Source: Copromyces sp. CBS 386.78 (taxonomy: Eukaryota; Ascomycota; Sordariomycetes; Sordariales; Sordariaceae). From it: a DNA stretch of 64,000 nt. The notes under the pieces are model-generated. The model did not search any database and was not told the origin of the DNA. It saw only the letters and a list, made by a program, of their open reading frames with translations. The position numbers and the translations under genes are program-made. This document shows, one piece after another, positions 11,314 through 24,300 of the stretch (its first letter is position 1; each line of letters opens with the position of its first letter). The DNA lies in assembly GCA_030685235.1 (NCBI GenBank), contig MU839171.1:1-64000 (forward strand), read 5' to 3'.

Positions 11314-12480
11314 ACAACATACTAAAACTGAAGAGGGTATATAATCCCTCCTAAAATTCGACAAATTCGACACTATATATACCGTAACCTATAAATTTAA
11401 TAAAAAAGTCCTATTATTAACAGGTTATTCAACGTATAAGGCGAAAGAATGAGTAATCGTTTTATTATAAGCCTTATAATACTATAATTAGGGCTTACCG
11501 ATTATTATTATTAATAACCGAAATTTAAAATTCGTTTCTAGGATTTAGAAGAGTATCTTCAAAGCCTTGGCCGTTAATCTTTTCTTCTCGACGGCTTACT
11601 ATATTTAAACGGATAGTTAATCTAAATATATAAATTAAATGGCCAAAATAATAATCTATATATAGTACGCTATTAATATATTCCTATAAACATTAATATT
11701 AGCCGCCCTACAATACAACTTAAATAATACTATATAATTAATAATCAATTTATCTCCTAATAAATTAGTATATAGATTTAAACCTCGAATAATATTTAAT
11801 TTACTAATACTAAATATAGAGGAGGCGTTAATTATAGAATTTTTTATATTAATCCGTTAAAAATTCTAATTAGAAATTATAAAATTTATTAATCGAGCTA
11901 ATATAGTTACTAAAAAATAATATAATACTAAATATTCGCCGGTTATATTTGAAGTTAATAATAAAATTTACTTTCAATTTAATAAAGGCTACTATTTATT
12001 AAGTATTTTAAAGAAGAAATTTTCCGCTGAACGTATAGGACTATATTAAATTTTAAAAAAGGTCGGCCCTTTAACTTATAAATTTAATTTATTAGGAACT
12101 TAGCGTATATACTTAATTATTTTAATAGCCTATCTTTATAAGCCGGTATAAAGTCCGGACCCATTTAATTAAGAAGTACCGCCGCCGAAGCCTATTAAAA
12201 TTAACGGCTAAGAGGAATAGGAAATTGAAAGTTTAGGAGTAAAGAATTAAAGTCTATTAAATATAAAATATCTAATTAAATAAACCGGCTTTTAAGATAA
12301 AGATAATATTTAAGAACTATGTACGGAGTTTATAAAGAATTCGAAAGAGAAGGTAAAGGAATTTAAACGCGAATATTCGTTAGAATTATTATTTAGGGTA
12401 TTCGTAAGAAAGTTATTTAATATATTAATCGCCCATCGAAATATTAATAACGTTAAACTTTTCGTTCGGAAGGGGGAAAA

Positions 12481-12900
12481 TTAGAAAATTAAAAAATGTT
12501 TAAAATATTTTCTTTTATTATTCTAATTTTCTATTTATTTCTTTTATTTTTCCTTTCTAATTTTTATAATTAATTTATTAAGAATTTTTTAAATATTCGC
12601 TTAATTAATTATACTATCGTATTAGTAAAACGGTTAAATTAAGTACTATCGTTTTTATTTTATCCCTTTCGAATAACGGTCTAATATAACGTTATATACC
12701 CAATCGAAATAAATAATAGGATTTAAAGTAAATAATCCCTAATAAATAAGTAGGTTATAACTAAAGGTAGAGCTTAGAAGTCTTAATATATATATAATCC
12801 TTAATATAATATAGATTTATTTCCTCTCTTTCAAAAACTTCTTTATTCTATTAATAATACTATTATAACCTACCCTATCCCTACCCTCTTACCCCGTTAA
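12481..12900 (+). repeat. Candidate 3' LTR of Gypsy element 1
   Basis: Directly after the polypurine tract GGAAGGGGGAAAA (12468-12480) the coding signal stops. AT-rich, non-coding sequence follows, with a possible TG start at 12497 (TGTTTAAAAT) and pyrimidine-rich stretches near 12815-12835 and 12870-12897. There is no second copy in the window, so neither end can be fixed. Confidence 0.4.
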
Positions 12901-13172
12901 AATTAGCTAACCCTAACTTAAAATATAATAACCTAATATAATTATAGTAAATACTAACGCTCCTAATAATCTTAATCTAACGAAGCTTATTAATTAAATT
13001 AATTATCGTAATAATCCTAACGGGTTATTATGCTAATACGATTAAAATTGCCTCCTTTCCCCGTTCGGTTTAAAAACCGATTAATATTTCCCCGCGCTAA
13101 TTAATACGGCTAAATATTTAAATCGCTATACAATTATGAATAGCGCTACTAAAATTATTAATTTAAATTATA
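12901..13172. other. Decayed sequence left of Gypsy element 2
   Basis: RIP-type AT-rich DNA with no recognisable domain. It is the left flank of the element 2 insertion and should be contiguous with 21309 onward once element 2 is removed. Confidence 0.6.
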
Positions 13173-13413
13173 TGTCACAGGCATTGCCTGCTCCTTGTAA
13201 ATAGATAGGGGTACTGTACTACATTAGTACAGCCAGCTGAGTGCAGCTATCTAAGTGCAGTACAGCTAGCACGTATAGTGCCGTCCTATAGACCTATAGT
13301 TATAGGGCTCTATACTATACCCTATATAGTTCTCGTATACGTATAGGTTCCTCTTCTAATTCCTCGTACAATAATTAATATTGTACCTTAATACTTGCTC
13401 GCGCCCCGTAATA
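13173..13413 (+). repeat. 5' LTR of Gypsy element 2
   Basis: 241 bp, aligning end to end with 21063-21303. It starts TGTCACAGGCATTGCC. The first half keeps more C and G than the second half. It is preceded by the 5-bp target duplication TTATA. Confidence 0.95.
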
Positions 13414-13559
13414 TTTTATTATACTTAACTTCGCATTAACGTACAATACATAATTTCGGTAAGGATTAAACCTAGTAAGAAACTAATAGTAGTTTAGTTT
13501 TTACGAACTTCACTTCGAAGCGATTCGTATAATCGCCGATACTAAATTAAAAATTCTAA

Positions 13560-15720
13560 CGACCGCAACGTCGAACCCTAAAAACGATAAACAAGTACTA
13601 AAACCTCTAAAATAACGAAGGCGTAAATATCGTACCGTATAATATAGTAAAAATATTTCTCTTTTAATAAGCGTTATCTAATTATTTAGAAAAGTATAAT
13701 TAAAATAGCTGGCAATCTATCGGGTAACGACGTACGCCGAATTAATCTCGCTACAATATTCCTATTTCTTTTAAAAGGTTATAATATACTATTGAAAATC
13801 TATAGTAGTAATCCCAATTCCGGCCTTATATTCTCCTTAAATTTCGCCGATAAAATTCGTAATTATAAGGAAATTATAAAATTATTCTATTATTTTAATA
13901 AAAAGATTAATACTTTTAATACATAGGTTAAAGAGGAATAAGCCCGTTATATTAAATTTAAAAATAATACTAAGTCCTTTATTAACGAAATATAAGGAAA
14001 GGAAAAGTAGTAGAAAGCAGTAGAAAAATAATTGAAAAATTAAATTAATTAATTTAATAAAACTAAGAAGTAATTTATATAATAAATCTAATCCTTATAA
14101 TTATAGTATAATTAAATCATCGCCGAAAATACATCTCTCTACTAAAAAGTATCTAACCTTACCCAAAATAAAACCAACCTCTAAAAGAAGTTCGATAATA
14201 CTATCCAAAATAATAAAGAAAATTATTAAAGCTTCCTCGAATTTAATAAAATAATTAATAATAACGCCGAATTATATAAGGCAGAATTAAAGAAAATATT
14301 AAAAGATTTTAATATTTTATATATCGTAAGCAAAATCGCTAGCGAAGAATCGGCCTAAATATAAGAAGAGATTAAAAACCTTTAAATTCGCTTCTATTTA
14401 ATAAAAGAAAATAAGATTATTATAAAGAATAATATTAACAGCCTTAAAGGATCGAATAAAAGAACCGGCTTTAATTCCAATAATATAAATAGCGGTCCTA
14501 GCGATAATAGCCTTGGAAAATCGGGTAAGAGAAACGGCTTCGGCTATAACAAAATAGGCAGCGGTCTTAAAAGCGGAGGATTTAATTATCCTAGTAGACT
14601 AAACGGTCTTAGCGGTAGTAGCCCCGGCAGTCTTAGCGGCGGTAGCCCCAGCGGTCCCAATAATCCTAATAGCCCCGGTAGCCTTAATAATCCTTTTCTC
14701 CCTATAATTCTAATTCCCGCGCCGTATTACTATTATAAAGTACTTTATAAGGACCCCGAGCGGTTTAAGGGTAAAGAAATAAATACGATTAAATAATATA
14801 ATATTTATAATGTTTAGAATTTAAAGATTTATAATTATTAAATTATTAATAGCTACGAATTTCTTAATGAAATATCGAAATTACTTTATACTATATCCTA
14901 TTTAGGAAGCGAAGTAAAAATTAACGTTGTAGAATACTAGAAGACGATTCTTAATAACCCCTAGTACTCTATCCTCTAAAAATAATAGATAAATAAAGAA
15001 TTTTTAATATATTTAAATAACCGTTATATATAAAGTAATATTATATAAATTATTAAAAATTCGCTACTATAATTCAAATAAATTAGTAAGTAATTTAATT
15101 ACAAGGATTTCGAAATTTAATTTATTATTCTAATTAACTATTATAATTATAATATAACTATTAAAGTCCGCCTCTTTTATTAAAAGGTCTTTAAATTTTT
15201 AGCGGATTCGGTTTTATACTATTACATCCAACCCGCTCGTAATAATTTTAAAGGATAGTACGAATTATTTAAAGGTATTTCCAAAGCTTACGCTAAAGTA
15301 GCCCTACACAATAATACTATTTAGGGCACTTAAATTAGTAATAAAAGTAATAATAATAATAGCAATAATAGTAGTAAAAACCCCGATACTATAAATCTAA
15401 ACTACACTAAATTTATAGAAATTTATAAAAATATTCTATAAGAGCGCTATAATAAGGGTATTTATATAAATTATAATAAAGGTAAATATTTAACTTATAA
15501 ATATAAGAGCTAAACTAATTATAATAATAAAAGTAAATAAGCTAACTATACCGGTCTAAATATTATTATACGTAAGTACGCCGGTACGGGTATAAATATA
15601 CTAATTACTAACTACGCTATAACGGATATAGCTAACCTAACGGCTCTAACTATTCCGGCTACCCCGATAGCCCCGGCCCCGGCCGCTCTAGCCTAATAAG
15701 GAAATAGAGAACCCTAGGGC
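13560..15720 (+). pseudogene. Gag remnant of Gypsy element 2
   Basis: A decayed frame with a Lys/Glu-rich region (about 13900-14350), a Ser/Gly/Pro-rich low-complexity region (about 14440-14700), a retrotransposon-gag-like region (about 14730-15300) and a zinc-knuckle-like block at about 15450-15510. In that block several expected cysteines now read tyrosine (TGT to TAT). This is the nucleocapsid/capsid part of the element. Confidence 0.7.
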
Positions 15721-15899
15721 TAAATCGCACTTAAAGGTATTTAGTGGGGATATAAAGGAAGATAAAAATAAAGGTAAATAAATTAAATATTTATATAATA
15801 AGCTATTAAAGGATAGAACCGTTTAAATTAAATAACTTAGAACTCTATAAGCAAAATATAACCCTACTATTTATATATTTTTAATATCCTTAATATAAT

Positions 15900-18800
15900 A
15901 AAAAAATAGAATATATATTATTAATCGACTCTAAATATTTAGGTAAAGCTTTTATCGACCGATCTTTCGCGGAAACAGCCTATTTAGAGTTCAAACCTTT
16001 AAAAAAGCCTAGGCTGTTATATTTAGCCGATAGCGACTTTAAAGAATAAGTAAATTAATACGTCGAAACGATAATATAAATCGGTAATTATAAAAAAGTT
16101 ATTAAATTCTTTATAGCTAATCTAATAGTAAATTACCTAGTAATTCTAAGTTAATTATAATTATAATTCTATAATTTAAATATTAATTAAGTAACTAATA
16201 AAATTACCTAAAATATAGCTTATATAAATACTTATATACTTCAACTTTTAAAAGTAGCGGTAGTCCTAAATACTATTCTTAATAAGATTAAGAGTAAATC
16301 CGTTTTTAAAGAGGCCGAAAACGGATCTAATAACGATTCTAATTTTAATAAAAATAAATATTTTTTAATTTAAATAGTTAATATAATAGAAGTACTTAGG
16401 GGTAACCAAATTATAATAATAGAATTTCCGGTTTTTTTAATATACGTAAGGAATTTTGAAGAACTTTTCAACCCTATTAAAAAGCTAACGTTAAAAGAAA
16501 TTAAAACGAAAGTACAGATTATTAGCGGACGAAGGATCTAAATAATATAACGGCTAGAACGGGTAAAATATATGTTCTTTTAATACTTTAAATTAATAAT
16601 TAATATAGCGGCCTTAAACCTTTTAAATATTAAATTAATTAATATATAAATCTTTATATTTAATATACGAATAAAGTGTATTAAAATTAACTCTATTATA
16701 TAAATAAAACTTCAAAAAGTATAAAAGGAGAGGAAGGCAATTATTTTAATATTATTTCTATTTAAAGACGTATAAAAGGATATTATATAAAAGAGAGGAG
16801 AATTATACAAACCTTACTTTAAAAACCCTAAAATATATAAATTTATCGACTTTTATAAAGTAAAAGCCGCGAATAAAAGTAAAGGAAAATAAGCCTTCTA
16901 ACCTAGTAAATCCGCGAAGGAATACGTTAATTATATATACGTTCTAAAGATAACGGACGGTAAACCTTAAAAACCGGCCGAAAAGTGGAAATTAACCCCT
17001 TTAATTAAAATTAATAAAATCTATAGCATTATAGAGGAAAATATTTAGAAATTTATAAATAAAGTAATTAAACCGAAATATACCCCGGAGGAAATAAAAA
17101 TTCGCTTCCTAAACGAATATAAGGATCTCTCTTATATTATTAATTTATAAGATACTAACGTAATACTTAAATACTGTTCTTATAATTATAAAATCGAATT
17201 AAAATTAAGGGTAGAATCTCTACCCTACTTTAAAGTACGGCCAATATTATTATAAGAATTTAAAATTATTAAATAATAGCTAGATAATAATTTAGTAAAG
17301 GAATTTATTAAGCCTTCTACTTCCGACGTCGCTTTACTAATATTATTGGCCTATAAATTAAATAATAGCGTACGGATTTATATAAACTATAACAATATTA
17401 ACGAAATTTCGCTAACAAATAAATATCCGTTACCCTTAATTAAAAAGACCTTAGATACTATCTATAAAGCTAAATAATTTACAAAAGTAAACGTTATCGC
17501 CGCTTTTAATAAATTACGTATAACCGAAGGATACAAATAATTAACTACCTTTATTATATAATTTAGCCTTTACGAATTACTAATTTATCCGTTCGGTTTA
17601 TTGGGGGCTCTAACCTCGTTCTAAAACTTTATTAATAATATTTTATATAATATTTTAAATATTTATATAACGGCCTACCTAAATAACGTCTTAATCTTTT
17701 CAAAAACGTATAAAAAGTACGTTAAATATATTAAAGAAGTATTACAACACTTAATTAATATAAATTTACAAATCGATATTAATAAATATAAATTCTATAT
17801 TTAACGAACCAAATATTTAAGCCTTATTATTACCCCTAAAAAAATCGAAATAGACTTAGAAAAAATAAAAGCTATTATTAATTAGGAAGTACTAATAATA
17901 AAACGCTAACTATAATGTTTCTTAAACTTTATTAACTTCTATAAGAAGTTTATCGCTAATTTTTCATATATAAATAGACCGTTATATAAATTAATAAAGA
18001 AAACAATAGATTAAAAGTGGGATAAAAAGTATAATAACGCCTTTAAGGCCCTAAAAACGGTATTTACGACCGCGCCAATTTTAAAGATTTACAATTAGGA
18101 AAAACCGACCGTTATTAAAATCGACGCCTCTAATTAATCAACGGGTAGCATATTATTATAATTATATAATAGTAAATTATACTTAATTACCTACTTTTCG
18201 GCTAAATATTCTACAATAATTGCAATTATAATATTTATAATAAAGAATTACTAGCCGTTATTAAAGCATTAGAAAAATAAAAACCTAAATTAGAAGGCGC
18301 TACCTAACCTTTTAAAATAATTATAGACTATAAAAACCTTAAAACATTTAATACTATAAAGAAATTTATATTTAAGTATATAAAGTAATTTGAATTTTTA
18401 TTTAGATTTAACTTTATAATTAAATATCGGCTAAAATTAACCAACATTAAACCTAACGCTTTAAATTATAAACTAAAATATATACCGAAAAATACGGAGG
18501 ATAATAGGCTAAAAGTAAGGAAGAAACTACTTATCGACCCTTTATACTTCGATAAAAATTCATTTTTAATTAAAAATTAATAAATATAAACGGCGAAGGC
18601 TTTATAATAAACGTTTTATTAAATATAAAAGTACCACTAATACCTTAGAAAATAGCCTTTAAAAAGACGAGGATAGACTAAGTATTTATATAAATAACCT
18701 AATAGAGTAGGCTTACGCCAACTCCTTTATAATAGCGGATATTAAAGAGGCTATTAAATTAGGAAATCGTTAGCCAAAGCACTTAAAAAAAATACTAAAA

Positions 18801-20400
18801 ATCCCCTTCGCCGAATATTATATAATTAATAATAAAATAATATTTAAAGATAGGTTAATAATACCTCCCAACAATAAAGCGGTTTAATTAGAGCTAATCC
18901 ACCGTATTTATACTTCGGTATAGGGCGGTTATCCTAGGAGGGATAAAACAATAATATTAATACACCGGTATTTCTAATTAAAGATAATAATTATAATAAA
19001 TACTTATTATAAGGGGTACATACCCTATAATAAGATTAAAGCTACTAAAACATTACTAATAAACTTTTTTAAACCCTTACTTATTCCTTATACCCCGTAG
19101 TATAATATTTTTATCGACTATATAACCCTATTCCTTAAATTATAGTAAATAGGGAGGGGGGTAGAATATAAATATATACTAATTATAATAAATAAATTAA
19201 TTAAAATAAAGTACTTTATCCTAATAGAAAGGTTAATAACGGAAGAATTAATAAAGAAGTTTATTAATTAGATTTATATTCTTTACAGCCTTTTAAATAC
19301 CGTTATTTCTAATAAAGGCATTCAATTTATCTCTATATTTTAAAAATAATTATCTTTATAATTAGGCGTTAAACTAAAATATTCTATACTTTATTATAAA
19401 GAGACGAATAAGTAGACCGAAAGGATTAATATAGAATTAGAATAATATTTACGAACCTTTATTAATTAAATATAGGACGATTAGGTAAATTAACTACCTT
19501 TAACTAAATTTTAAAATAATAATTTTAAATCAGTATTAATAAAAGTAACCCCCTTCTTCGCTAATTACAATTTTTACCCTCGTATAGGGATAGAATTATC
19601 TATACTACTCCCCCTAAATATAACAAACGTACAAAGGAAATAGATCTTTAATACTAACTATTTAGTATTATAATTTAAAAAAGTTTGGGACTTTGTTAAA
19701 ATTTCTTCCTTATAAGTATAAACGAAGTACGAGGCGGCAGCGAATAAAAACCGTACTAATATACTTAAATATAAAATTAGGGATAAAATTATACTTAATA
19801 TAATTAATTACATAATTAATAGGCCGTATGATAAATTAATACTATATTTTAAAAGACCTTTTCGTATTATAAAAACTAGCTTATATATAGTAGAATTAGC
19901 CTTACCTAGTAATATAAAAGTTATTTATATTATTAATATATTTAAAGTTAAATTATACATTAAAAGTTTACTAAGTTAAAAAGACCTTATAAGTAACGTT
20001 AAAGCTAATAAAAGTATAGTAATTATTAGAATTAATAATTTCGAAGAAAATAGGCGTTAAAAATTTAAAAAATTCTTAAATTATTAAAAAATTAAAGGAC
20101 GATAGTACTATTTAGTAAAATAATTTTACTACCCCCTAAATTAGTAATTAGCAACCAATTTCGACGGCTACTAAGAAGTAATCTAGGACCTTTATAAAAA
20201 ACGACCGGAATTAAGACTACCGTATATTAATTTTAGGAAGGAATTTAAAGCTTAACTAAAAGTAGAGACTTCGTCCAATAACGAAGGAGCTAGAATTAAA
20301 GTACTACCCTCTCTAATCCCCGTTAAAATACTACTTTCTTTAATCCCTATTATAGCCGCCCCGGAAGTAAATAACCGATAAGTCCGGCGGAATACAAAAT
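15900..20400 (+). pseudogene. Pol remnant of Gypsy element 2 (protease-RT-RNase H-integrase-chromodomain)
   Basis: Reverse-transcriptase blocks are plain at about 17340-17990: a YPLPLIKKTLD block near 17427, a VNVIAAFNKLRI block near 17490, and a TAYLNDVLIFSK block near 17670, where YLDD has become YLND by G-to-A. RNase H follows (about 18050-18500). Then come an integrase zinc domain and core (about 18880-19650) and a chromodomain-like segment (about 20090-20230, YYLVK motif). Stops are frequent at former Gln and Trp codons. Confidence 0.88.
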
Positions 20401-21062
20401 TAAACAATAAGTAAAGCGGACGAATATAAAAAATAAAGAGTTTAATAACGGTTTATTCTACGTATCCTAACCGAATTACCTTATAAATACCCTACCGTAA
20501 TAGTAAAAACACTATTAATAATAACCGGGAAATAATACATCTTATAGCGTACCTACGTTTCCTACCCCTAATACCTCACCCCACCCCCCTAACTAACAAT
20601 CAAAACCTATACAGTCAAAATTTTATATTATAATTAATAAAGAAGGGGGAAATAATTATAAAATAGAAAAAAAAAATTTACAACGATTACAATAAAATTC
20701 GAATAAAAGGCCTCTATAATCTACAATACTAATAAGGATATAAACGTCCCTATATACCATTATACTACGGGCGTCCCTATAGCACCCCCCGTCGGGGGCT
20801 AATAATAGTAAAATATAAATAAGAAACTTATAAAACGATTAGGAACGTTTTAAGCCTATTTAGGATTATTTAAAGTAATAAGCGAATAGTCTTTACGAAA
20901 GGGGCATATTTAATAATATTTTAACTAATATTTAACCCCTTAATAGGAGGCTTAGCGCTAAGCGCTTACCCGCCTTGGCAAGCCCTACTTTATAAATATT
21001 AATAGTTTCTAAACGGTTTTAAACAAATTTTAAAGCCGGGAATTAATTTAGGAAGGGGGTAG

Positions 21063-21303
21063 TATTATAGGCATTGCCTATTCCTTATAAATAAATAGGG
21101 GTACTATACTATATTAGTACAACCAGCTAAGTACAATTGTTTGAGTGTAGCACAGCTAATACGTATAGTACCGCCCTATGGACCTATAGTCACAGGGCTC
21201 CACACTATACCCTATATAGTTCTCGTATGCGCACAGGTTCCTCTTCTGGTTCCTCGCACAACAATTAATATCGTACCTTAGTGCTTGCTCGCGCCCCGTG
21301 ATA
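21063..21303 (+). repeat. 3' LTR of Gypsy element 2
   Basis: 241-bp partner of 13173-13413. Here the second half is better preserved (for example CCTATGGACCTATAG and TGCTTGCTCGCGCCCCGTG) and the first half is more mutated, the mirror image of the 5' LTR. It is followed by target duplication TTACA. Confidence 0.95.
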
Positions 21304-21308
21304 TTACA

Positions 21309-24300
21309 ATTCGTTTTATATTATATTACCCGCCTTTATCGCAAATTTAATTGCTAATATAACTAATAATAAATTAAATGCCTTTTTCAAATATATTTAT
21401 ATATAATATATTATTAATTTTATTATTAGTTTAAGTAAGACTACCGGCCTATATAACCTCAATAATTATTTTCCTAATATTAAATCTTTCGCCCTTAATA
21501 ATATAATAATATATAATATTAAAACTATATAGTTCGGTCGCCGTTACGTCCTATTTATAATAATGAATTACTTATTCGTTTACTACAATAACGCCTTAAC
21601 TTTAATTCTTTATAATATAATCAACTATATAAGCGTACAAATTAATTTCGATTAAACTATTTTATAAGTAATAAATAATAATATTAATTACTTAACTATA
21701 GTAATTTTATTAGCCCCAATCACAAATAAATTAATTAAAGGTAATAGCTTTAAAAATTAGTAGGATTAAGTTCCTTAAGACTATAATCCCCTTATATACA
21801 ATACGCGCGCTTAGACGACTGGATACGTTAAAAAGGACGCCTTTTTCTCTTTTATCCCGACTATACTTTTTTCCAACAATATATATACTTACAACCGCAA
21901 TTAGTTAATAAAGGTTACTTTCGTTTTATAATATACTAATAATTAATTAAGAATAGGTTTCGTTACTATTAAACTAGTTAATCTTATCGGCCGTATTATT
22001 ATATTTAATACTTATAATTCTATTAACGATTAAAAGTAATAGGAAATTAATTTTATAATTAATTGGGCTTTTAATTAAATACGTCCCCGTTTTATTCCCG
22101 CCGCTTAAAATTCCGCCCCTATTATTTAAATTATTATAATCCCCGCTAAAAATAAGCAAACGCTAGCCCGGAAAAACCGGTAGATAACTATATAAATCGT
22201 TTAAACTCGCGCTATTAATAATACGCAACCTAATAAATCAGTCGTTTAAAGTAAATTATACCCGGATATTATAGAAGTAATTAAAGATATATACTATAAA
22301 GATTACTATATATTAAATGTTACTATAAATAACGACCTTTATAATAAAATTGGTAAAATTATTAAAGAATACTTCGAAAAATTTATAAAAAAAATTCTTT
22401 CTCTTAGAATAGTTTAGCTCACTATATTAAAAATGCCCTTAATACCGCGTTTAATAAATTTAATAATAGGGATCCTTCTTTTATCGAAAAGATCCTAATA
22501 AAGGCTATACTCCTAGCGTTATAATATTATAATTATATAACCAATCTTCCCAAATAAATTAACAGTATATTAGCCCGTATAAATTTCCTATACCGCGTTT
22601 AGGTCGCTCCTAATACGCTAGCCTAATCGGAATTACTAACTATTATTAAAAAAATTATAAAAGAAATTCAAATTACCGAAATAATTAACGTAAATATTAT
22701 TTTTAATACAATATAAAAGGTATTTAACTAATAATTATAATTATTAATTTAATTAAACTAATATTAAAATAAAGAAATAAATAATTTAAAGGACGAAATC
22801 ATTACCCTACGTAAAATTATCGAAATTTTACGCTATACTCCTACCCCGTTAGCGGCTAAATATATTTAGTAAATTAATATAATTCCGGGAATTACTACTA
22901 ATCGTAGCGCTTATTCTAACGCTAATTTCGGCTATAATATTCTTAATATTAATAAATTCAACTTACAATCTACCCATTCTAGCGGATACAATATTTTACC
23001 CTCTATACGCTCTCTCTATCGCCTAACTATCTATAATAGTTAATATTAATAGGAGGATTAGCGCAATTAAGAAGACTCTCCTTCTAACGGCCGTAAACAT
23101 TCCCGCTATAATACTTCTTACTAATTTTAATATCCCGAAAATATTAATAAGGATAATAATAAATCGGGAATCTATTCGAATAACTATTAAATTTAGAGAA
23201 ACTCTATTCGCACGGGGATAAAACTCTATTCGCACGGGGATCCACTTTTGTTTTCTAAGTATAACTTGGTCAAACCTTGGTGCATAAAACCAAAAATAGT
23301 ACCAGATTATCCGTTGATTTTTGACGGATTTTTCAAAGTAAGTACCATCTTTATAGCCCTAACCGTTATCTAGATACTATTTCTTTTGAACTTTTGGACT
23401 TTTAATTTTCCCAATTATTTATTTATAATAGTTTTTCTCCTCCGAGGTTTCCTTGGGCTACCGGGTGTATACATTCTTTAAAAAGATGTCGTTAGGTAGA
23501 GGAAAAAATGACAAAAAATATCATATACTTTCTACTTTCATATAGAACTTTTTAGTGCTCTAAAAAAGATATTGAAGTTCACTTTTTTTTTCCCCGTGCG
23601 AATAGAGTTTTATCCCCGTGCGAATAGAGTTTCTCTAAATTTATTATTATATTAATAATTATTTGGTATTATATATTGGATTATTCGGTATTAGAATCTT
23701 TTATTAAGAGGTTTAGTATTAAATATAATATATAATAATATTAAAATAATCGGTTACAGCGATAACTTAATAAATATTTACAATAGGTTATATTTAATAT
23801 AATTTTATAAATAATGAATACTTATTTCTTTCGTAGAAGGGGAAATATTAGGGGAATTTTAGGCAAATGCCCGAATAACCTACTCTATTTTAATATACGC
23901 TCATTTAAGCGGTCTATACTATATAAAAATATTCCCCAATTAACCTCCGTTAAAATTAATTAAATTATTAATTTATATTATATTAATTTAACGTTTATTT
24001 TATTTATACTTTGTAAAGTCGTATATAAGGTCCTAAATTAAAGCTTTCGTTAGTATTGCCTTACGCTTCCTTTAACAATACTATTGCCTATTATTACGTA
24101 CTGTCATTCTATTTAGTAACTAGTCGCACTCTTTATCTTTTATTATTATTATTATTTATAGTATTACTTATAAAGACTCTCTTCGCGTAACAGTTGTACT
24201 TATTTAAGTAACGTTTAAGGTACGAAGGTATTATTATTACTATTATTATAATTTAATTGTATAAGAGTAATTATAAATAAAATTAACCGTTAGGGGGTTA

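Larger units (their letters stand above)
7200..12430 (+). pseudogene. Gag-pol remnant of Gypsy element 1
   Basis: Recognisable blocks, all stop-ridden: a protease-like segment with NILLETDFF near 7815; reverse transcriptase with a LNAY-PLP-like block near 9440-9465 and an SIFNTTRFFY block near 9515; an RNase H-like region; an integrase HHCC-like segment near 10920-11150; an integrase core ending with FFSTAYY near 11585-11615; and a chromodomain YLIK-x-TGF-x-D-x-DN block near 12270-12310. Tryptophan codons of the chromodomain are replaced by TAA/TAG, as G-to-A predicts. The element is cut between protease and reverse transcriptase by miniature element C. Confidence 0.8.
6906..12900 (+). mobile_element. 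Gypsy-type LTR retrotransposon 1 (chromovirus), 5'-truncated, RIP-dead
   Basis: The decayed frame on the plus strand follows Ty3/Gypsy order: aspartyl-protease-like region (about 7680-7900), reverse transcriptase (about 9390-9900), RNase H (about 10180-10600), integrase zinc-finger and catalytic core (about 10900-11700) and a C-terminal chromodomain (about 12190-12400). A polypurine tract (12468-12480) precedes a candidate 3' LTR. No matching 5' LTR was found around 6,900, where LINE sequence ends, so the 5' end is truncated or too decayed to see. It is interrupted by a miniature element at 8149-8785 and an assembly gap at 11304-11313. The right limit is uncertain. Confidence 0.8.
13173..21303 (+). 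mobile_element. Complete Gypsy-type LTR retrotransposon 2 (chromovirus), RIP-dead
   Basis: Two 241-bp LTRs (13173-13413 and 21063-21303) bound an 8.1-kb element. LTR ends were originally TGTCAC...GTGACA and now read TGTCAC...GTAATA (left) and TATTAT...GTGATA (right), all changes being RIP transitions. Flanking 5-bp target duplications are TTATA (13168-13172) and TTACA (21304-21308), again differing by one C-to-T. A polypurine tract (about 21050-21062) abuts the 3' LTR. Between the LTRs lie gag, protease, reverse transcriptase, RNase H, integrase and chromodomain remnants in Ty3/Gypsy order. No functional frame survives. Confidence 0.95.
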
